From assembly GCA_035546295.1 (NCBI GenBank), contig DATKBT010000146.1, forward strand, positions 1 through 10,118: a DNA stretch of 10,118 nt. The letters are read 5' to 3'. Shown piece by piece: positions 5,902 through 10,118 of the stretch. A program made the translations under genes and the position numbers. The notes below the pieces were generated by a model. It saw only the letters and a list, made by a program, of their open reading frames with translations, searched no databases and was not told the DNA's origin. Origin of the DNA: DATKBT01 sp035546295 (GTDB lineage: Bacteria; Acidobacteriota; Thermoanaerobaculia; Multivoradales; Multivoraceae). Position 1 is the first letter of the stretch. Each line of letters begins with the position of its first letter.

Positions 5902-8181
5902 ATGACCCCGACGATCGCCGCTCTCGCCGCTGTCTCCCTGGCCGTCGCACTGCCAGTGCAGGGGACGTCGAGCCCCTTCCCCAGCGCCGAGCAGACCCGC
6001 GCCGAGTTCGACGCCGTCTGTCAGCGGCAGAGGCAGAGCGACAATCCCTTCTTCGGCGAGGCGATGCTGGAGCGCTACCGGCAACGGCTCGCCACGCCCA
6101 CCGACGTTCCCCGCCTCCACCTCGAGGCGCGGGCGAGCCTGGGCTACGAGCTCATCCGGCTCGGCCGCCAGCAGGAGGCGCTGACCGAGCTGGGCCGCGT
6201 GCGCACCGAGCTTGACGCCATGGGCGGCGGGCCGCCGGCTTTCCGGCGCTCGGTGATCGGCCTGATCGGGATCGCACACTTCCAGCTCGGGGAGAACGCC
6301 AACTGCATCGCCATGCACAACGAGGCGAGCTGCATCCTGCCGATCCGCGAGGGCGCGATCCACGCCGACCCCGAGCACGTTCGCATCGCGGGCGACCGCT
6401 TTCTGGAAGTGCTCGAGATCAGCCCCGACGACGTCAACTCCCAGTGGATGCTGAATCTCTCCCGGATGCTCTCGGGGGATTACCCCGAGGGCGTCCCGGA
6501 GCCGCTGCGCCTGCCGCAGCGGGCGCTCGAGCCACCGCCCGGCACCGAGGGGCTGCCGCTGTTCACCGACTGGGCGCCGCGGCTCGGTGTCGACGTCCTC
6601 GACCTCGCGGGGGGCGGCGTGGTCGACGACTTCGACGGCGACGGCCGGCTCGACCTGGTGTCGACCACGTGGGATCCCTGCGCGCCGATGAAGGCTTTCC
6701 GCAACGACGGCGAAGGCGGCTTCGAGGACACGACGGTGGCCTGGGGGCTCGACGCGCAGCTCGGCGGCCTCAACCTCGTGCACGCCGACTTCGACGGCGA
6801 CGGCAGGCTCGACCTGCTGGTGCTGCGCGGCGCCTGGTTCGGGGAGGGCGGGCGAGTGCGCAACTCGCTCCTGCGCAACGAGCTCGACGGCGACGCGGGG
6901 CGCTTCGTCGACGTCACGGCGGCTGCCGGCATCGCATATCCCGCCTACCCGACCCAGGGCGCCGCCTGGGCCGATTTCGACCTCGACGGCGATCTCGACC
7001 TATTCGTCGCCAACGAGGCGACTTTCGTGGTGGTCGACCCGACCGAGGCCCGCTCGCAGATCGAGAGCGGCTATCCCAACCAGCTCTTCCGCAACAACGG
7101 CGACGGCACCTTCGTCGACGTGGCGCGCACGGCCGGCGTCGCCGACCGCGGCTTCGGCAAGGGCGCGGCCTGGGGGGACTACGACGACGACGGCGACCCC
7201 GACCTCTACGTCTCGAACCTCGGCGCCAACCGCCTTTATCGCAACGATGGCGACGGTCGGTTCACCGACGTCACCGCCGAGGCGGGCGTCGGCGGCGGCG
7301 AACGCGGGACCTTCGCCACCTGGTTCTTCGACTACGACAACGACGGCGATCTCGACCTGTTCGTGGCCGCCTTCAACGCGCCCCCCGCTGCCACCGCCTC
7401 GCACCTGCTCGGCCTGGAGTGGGAGCGGGCCGAGCAGCAACGCAGCGACCCGTTCCTGTTCCGCAACGAGGGCGATGGCCGCTTCACCGACGTGTCCTCG
7501 GAGGTGGGGTTCGGTGCGCCTCTCCTGGTCATGGGGGCGAACTACGGCGACATCGACGGCGACGGCTGGCTCGATCTCTACCTCGGCACCGGTCAGCCGG
7601 ACCTCTCGGCGATCTTCCCCAACGTGCTCTATCGCAACGTCCAGGGCCGGCGCTTCGTCGACGCGACCTTCGCCACCGGTCTCGGTCACCTGCAGAAGGG
7701 GCACGCGGTCGCCTTCGGCGACGTCGACGGCGACGGCGACGAGGAGATCTTCCAGCAGCTCGGCGGCGCGTACCCCTACGACACCTACGGCAATGCCTTC
7801 TATCCCAACCCGGGCACTGGCCACCGCTGGATCGTCCTGCGCCTGGCCGGCGCCTCGGCCAACCGCTTCGGAGTGGGAGCCCGGATCCGCGTCGAGGTCG
7901 AGACCGCCGCGGGAGAGCGGCGTCTGATCCACCGGAGCGTCGACGCCGGGGGGTCGTTCGGCGGCTCCAGCCTGCAGGCCGAGATCGGACTGGGGAACGC
8001 CGCCCGCGTGCTCGCCGTCGAGGTGCGCTGGCCCGCGAGCGGCGCTGTCACCCGCTCGTCGGCGGTGGCGCTCGACCGTTACTATCGGGTGGACGAGGCG
8101 GCGGGCGCTTTCGAGGCCATCGAGTTCGAGGTCGTTCCCTTCCGGCTGCGCCCGCCGCGCGCGCAGCACGCTCACCCGTAG
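5902..8181 (+). CDS. Secreted FG-GAP/ASPIC-UnbV (CRTAC1-type) protein with TPR-like N-terminal region
   Basis: The 759-residue product starts with a hydrophobic signal-like stretch (residues ~4-18) that has few charges before it. The ATG at 5902 is preferred; the only upstream candidate, TTG at 5779, would add 41 Arg/Pro-rich residues. Residues ~70-190 are helical and TPR-like and hold an NCIAMHNEASC motif (134-144) followed by H154, resembling a conserved Cys/His stretch I recall from CRTAC1 relatives. Seven FG-GAP/VCBS calcium loops of the DxDxDG type follow, with first Asp near residues 243, 296, 358, 426, 477, 550 and 607. These suggest a seven-bladed beta-propeller. An ASPIC/UnbV domain (about 653-720, starting NRFGVGARIRV) ends the recognisable part. 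Such proteins are extracellular or periplasmic and probably bind ligands or carbohydrates; no catalytic function is established here. The TPR gene starts 124 bases downstream on the same strand, suggesting one operon. The domain calls are strong; the biological role is unknown. Confidence 0.9.
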   Translation: MTPTIAALAAVSLAVALPVQGTSSPFPSAEQTRAEFDAVCQRQRQSDNPFFGEAMLERYRQRLATPTDVPRLHLEARASLGYELIRLGRQQEALTELGRVRTELDAMGGGPPAFRRSVIGLIGIAHFQLGENANCIAMHNEASCILPIREGAIHADPEHVRIAGDRFLEVLEISPDDVNSQWMLNLSRMLSGDYPEGVPEPLRLPQRALEPPPGTEGLPLFTDWAPRLGVDVLDLAGGGVVDDFDGDGRLDLVSTTWDPCAPMKAFRNDGEGGFEDTTVAWGLDAQLGGLNLVHADFDGDGRLDLLVLRGAWFGEGGRVRNSLLRNELDGDAGRFVDVTAAAGIAYPAYPTQGAAWADFDLDGDLDLFVANEATFVVVDPTEARSQIESGYPNQLFRNNGDGTFVDVARTAGVADRGFGKGAAWGDYDDDGDPDLYVSNLGANRLYRNDGDGRFTDVTAEAGVGGGERGTFATWFFDYDNDGDLDLFVAAFNAPPAATASHLLGLEWERAEQQRSDPFLFRNEGDGRFTDVSSEVGFGAPLLVMGANYGDIDGDGWLDLYLGTGQPDLSAIFPNVLYRNVQGRRFVDATFATGLGHLQKGHAVAFGDVDGDGDEEIFQQLGGAYPYDTYGNAFYPNPGTGHRWIVLRLAGASANRFGVGARIRVEVETAAGERRLIHRSVDAGGSFGGSSLQAEIGLGNAARVLAVEVRWPASGAVTRSSAVALDRYYRVDEAAGAFEAIEFEVVPFRLRPPRAQHAHP

Positions 8182-8246
8182 CGAGGCCGCGGCTTCGCCG
8201 TCGTGCGGCGAGCGGTCACGCGCTGTTCCAACGATCCGAGCCCGCA

Positions 8247-8265
8247 GCCTCGCTTCTCCGGCTCG
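8247..8265 (-). repeat. Possible degenerate third copy of the palindromic repeat core
   Basis: Read on the minus strand, this 19-base stretch matches the inner core of copy B (10038-10056) at 16 of 19 positions. It is flanked by a 6-bp inverted repeat, cgagcc (8237-8242) with ggctcg (8260-8265). It lies in the gap between the FG-GAP and TPR genes. The similarity is short and could be chance in GC-rich DNA. Confidence 0.3.
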
Positions 8266-8291
8266 TCACCGCCGGACACCGACGCCCTCCG

Positions 8292-8296
8292 AGGAG
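8292..8296 (+). promoter_or_regulatory. Ribosome binding site of the TPR gene
   Basis: AGGAG lies nine bases before the ATG at 8306, within the run gaggag. It supports this start, which is also the one that gives a complete signal peptide. Confidence 0.75.
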
Positions 8297-8305
8297 TTCC
8301 ATCAA

Positions 8306-10009
8306 ATGCTCCGTTGCCAGCCCCGCTTTCCGTTCCCAACGCCGAGCCGATCTCGGCTCGCTCGCGACTTCGCCGTCTTGGCCTGCCTCCTCCTGGCGCT
8401 CGTCGCGGTCTCGCTCGCGCAGGAAACGACGCCTCGGCCCTCACCGCCGGCGACTCCCGAGGACGCGGCTCTGGCGGCGGCGCTGCAGGGGTTCCAGGAG
8501 AAGCTCCAGGCCGGCGATCTGGAGGGCGCGATCGCCGACCTCGAAGCGTTGATCGAGCGTACTGACACGCCCGCCACCGCACGCGGCATCCTGGGCGGTC
8601 TCTACGTCGAGACCGGCCGGATGCAGCAGGCGCTGGACCTCCTCCGTCCGTTGGCCGAGAGCCCGGATGCCAATCCCGCAGTGCTCTACAACCTCGGGCG
8701 CGCGGCGCGCGCCACGGGCGATCCGGAGCTGGCGGTCTCGAGCTTCGAGCGGGCCGCCGCGGCTGCTCCGGTCTCCCCGGCCAGCCGCGAGCTCGGCCTG
8801 ATTCGTGGGCTGCAGGGCCGCTACGGCGACGCCTTTGCGCTGCTCTACCCGTGGGCGCTCGAGCACCCCGACGACGTCGAAGCCCGGCTCGCGGCCGCCG
8901 CCGGGGCGCTCCAGCTCGAGCGCGCCGCCGACGCCGAGCTCCTGCTCTCCGATCTGGCGCAGGACGATCCGCCGGTGCGGTTGCTGTGGGGCCGGCTGCT
9001 GCTGCTGCGGGAGGATCCGTGGGGCGCAATCGGCTATCTGAAGCCCCTCCTCGACGAGGCGCCGGCGGGCATGGACCGGGAGGTCCACCGTGCCCTCGCC
9101 GCGGCCTACCTCACCGTCGGCGAGTCCTCTCAGGCGGTCGATCTGCTCGAGGGCAAGGTCGGCAACGACCCCACGATCGCGCTCCAGCTCGCCCGCGCCC
9201 AGTTCCAGAGCGGCGAGCTCGACGCCGCGATCGCCACCCTCGAGCCGTTCGCCACCGAGGTGATGCGCAACGAGCAGGGGCGCGAGCAGCTCGAGCCGGC
9301 CCTGGTCTCGGGCCTGACCTACGAGTACGGGCGCCTTCTGCTCGGCGCCGGTCGCGCCGACGAGGCCGTCCCGTTCCTGCGTCTCGCCACCGAGAGCGAT
9401 CCCACCAACAAGGTCTCCTGGCAGAGCCTGGGCCAAGCCCTGGCGGCCAGCGGCGAGCGGGAGGAGGCCGAGCAGGCGCTGGCGCGCTTCACCGAGCTCG
9501 CCGAGCGCGAGCAGGAGATCTCGATGAATCAGCGCGAGCGCGACCTCGAGGACCCCACTGGCAAGCAGCTGCGCGAGGCGATGGCGCTGCTGGCGCAGGG
9601 CCAGGGCGAGGAGGCGCTGCAAGGGATCCGCTCCGAGCGCGAGCTGGCGCCGCAGGATCCGCGCCCGCCGATCCTCGAAGCGCGGGCACTGCTGGTGCTC
9701 GGCCGCGCCGCCGAGGCCGAGACGCCGGCCCGCCAGGCGCTCGCCATCTCGCCCGACAACCCCGACGCGCATTACGTCCTGGGGACGGTGCTCATGGCAC
9801 GGGACCGTCTTGCCGAAGCGCGCAGCGAGCTCGAGACGACGCTCCAGATCGCCCCCGACCACACCGCGGCGATGAACGACCTGGCGGTGCTGCTGATCGA
9901 GCTGGGGGAGGGGGACGAGGCGCGCGCCCTGCTCGAGCGAGTGCTCGAGCTGCGGCCCGACGACCCGGTGGCCAAGAACAACCTCGAGCGGTTGAGCGCG
10001 AAGGGCTAG
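8306..10009 (+). CDS. Secreted tetratricopeptide (TPR) repeat protein
   Basis: The 567-residue product begins with an Arg-containing N-region, a hydrophobic core at about 22-37 and a likely signal peptidase site at SLA|Q (38/39), then a short Pro/Thr-rich linker. The rest is almost wholly alpha-helical with TPR or TPR-like repeats. The clearest are the last three, about 453-485, 486-519 and 520-553, each ending in a (S/A/R)PD(N/H/D) turn. Earlier repeats (about 60-160 and 330-400) are more degenerate. TPRs bind other proteins and usually build scaffolds; there is no enzymatic domain. It is predicted to be periplasmic or surface-attached. A cysteine at 27 sits inside the hydrophobic core rather than after it, so a lipoprotein is unlikely. 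It follows the FG-GAP/ASPIC gene by 124 bases, which itself has a TPR-like N-terminal part, so the two may act together. Its TAG stop (10007-10009) lies within the arm of a palindromic repeat. Confidence 0.88.
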   Translation: MLRCQPRFPFPTPSRSRLARDFAVLACLLLALVAVSLAQETTPRPSPPATPEDAALAAALQGFQEKLQAGDLEGAIADLEALIERTDTPATARGILGGLYVETGRMQQALDLLRPLAESPDANPAVLYNLGRAARATGDPELAVSSFERAAAAAPVSPASRELGLIRGLQGRYGDAFALLYPWALEHPDDVEARLAAAAGALQLERAADAELLLSDLAQDDPPVRLLWGRLLLLREDPWGAIGYLKPLLDEAPAGMDREVHRALAAAYLTVGESSQAVDLLEGKVGNDPTIALQLARAQFQSGELDAAIATLEPFATEVMRNEQGREQLEPALVSGLTYEYGRLLLGAGRADEAVPFLRLATESDPTNKVSWQSLGQALAASGEREEAEQALARFTELAEREQEISMNQRERDLEDPTGKQLREAMALLAQGQGEEALQGIRSERELAPQDPRPPILEARALLVLGRAAEAETPARQALAISPDNPDAHYVLGTVLMARDRLAEARSELETTLQIAPDHTAAMNDLAVLLIELGEGDEARALLERVLELRPDDPVAKNNLERLSAKG

Positions 10010-10080
10010 CGGGCTCGTGGTGGTTACCACTCCCCATCGAGCCGCGAAAGCGAGGCGAGCTCATCCCACGAGCCCGCTAG
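10006..10080. repeat. Palindromic repeat element, copy B, overlapping the TPR gene stop
   Basis: The arms ctagcgggctcgtgg (10006-10020) and ccacgagcccgctag (10066-10080) are perfectly complementary over 15 bp. Between them lie a gtgg-tta-ccac mini-hairpin (10017-10027) and a GAAA-loop hairpin cgc/gcg (10043-10052). Bases 10011-10056 match copy A at 39 of 46 positions. The left arm contains the TAG stop codon of the TPR gene. The transcript would fold into a long stem right at the stop codon, which could protect or end the mRNA. No T-run follows. Confidence 0.8.
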
Positions 10081-10101
10081 CCGATCACTCGTGCGCCGCA
10101 A

Positions 10102-10115
10102 GCCCGCAAGCGGGC
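10102..10115. other. Short GC hairpin at the window end
   Basis: The run gcccgcaagcgggc folds as cccg/cggg around a 4-base loop (10103-10114), with flanking G-C bases. It is 22 bases after copy B. It may be part of a terminator for the TPR gene or for a gene beyond the window; the following sequence is not available. Confidence 0.4.
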
Positions 10116-10118
10116 GCG

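Noticed and set aside
8372..8388. Lipoprotein signal in the TPR protein (cysteine 27)
   Set aside because: The cysteine lies within, not after, the hydrophobic core and the preceding residues fit a lipobox poorly; SLA|Q fits ordinary signal peptidase better.
6444..8552. 702-residue plus-strand frame overlapping the FG-GAP gene
   Set aside because: It is the +1 shadow of the DxDxDG-coding repeats, giving runs of Arg; the FG-GAP frame is clearly the coding one.
8441..10030. 529-residue minus-strand frame antisense to the TPR gene
   Set aside because: The plus-strand frame has a signal peptide, a ribosome site and TPR periodicity; the antisense frame has none of these.

Overview
The window is strongly GC-rich and, by its gene families, most likely comes from an Acidobacteriota chromosome (a Thermoanaerobaculia-like lineage is possible). 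The grounds are a secreted 'VWFA-related' protein of the type typical of that phylum, an Oar-like TonB-dependent receptor with an N-terminal carboxypeptidase-regulatory domain, and a CRTAC1-type FG-GAP/ASPIC-UnbV protein next to a secreted TPR protein. The taxonomic call is inferred from gene families; no marker gene is present. No rRNA, tRNA, CRISPR array, transposase or integrase was seen.

Layout. Bases 1-493 hold the 3' end of a zinc metalloprotease gene of the metzincin type (plus strand). Bases 494-843 are non-coding and carry a 13-bp tandem repeat and a palindromic repeat element (copy A). Bases 844-2141 encode a secreted VWFA-related protein whose reading frame is broken by an apparent one-base loss near 1484-1491. 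Bases 2142-2459 separate two convergent genes and contain three hairpins, one of which looks like an intrinsic terminator for the minus-strand gene. Bases 5483-2460 (minus) encode a 1007-residue TonB-dependent receptor. Bases 5484-5901 are a divergent control region with a leader hairpin, a weak promoter candidate and a pair of direct repeats. Bases 5902-8181 (plus) encode a secreted seven-loop FG-GAP/ASPIC-UnbV protein with a helical, TPR-like N-terminal part. Bases 8306-10009 (plus) encode a secreted TPR protein whose stop codon lies inside a second palindromic repeat element (copy B, 10006-10080). The final bases hold another short hairpin.

How the genes may work together. The receptor and the FG-GAP/ASPIC plus TPR pair are transcribed away from a shared control region. 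All three products carry signal peptides and are predicted to lie in the outer membrane, periplasm or cell surface. A reasonable but unproven picture is a cell-envelope module: a TonB-energised outer-membrane channel, a calcium-binding beta-propeller-like protein exposed to substrate, and a TPR scaffold. The most interesting items are this module, the two-copy (possibly three-copy) palindromic repeat family, the Cys/His motif in the FG-GAP protein, and the frameshifted VWFA gene.
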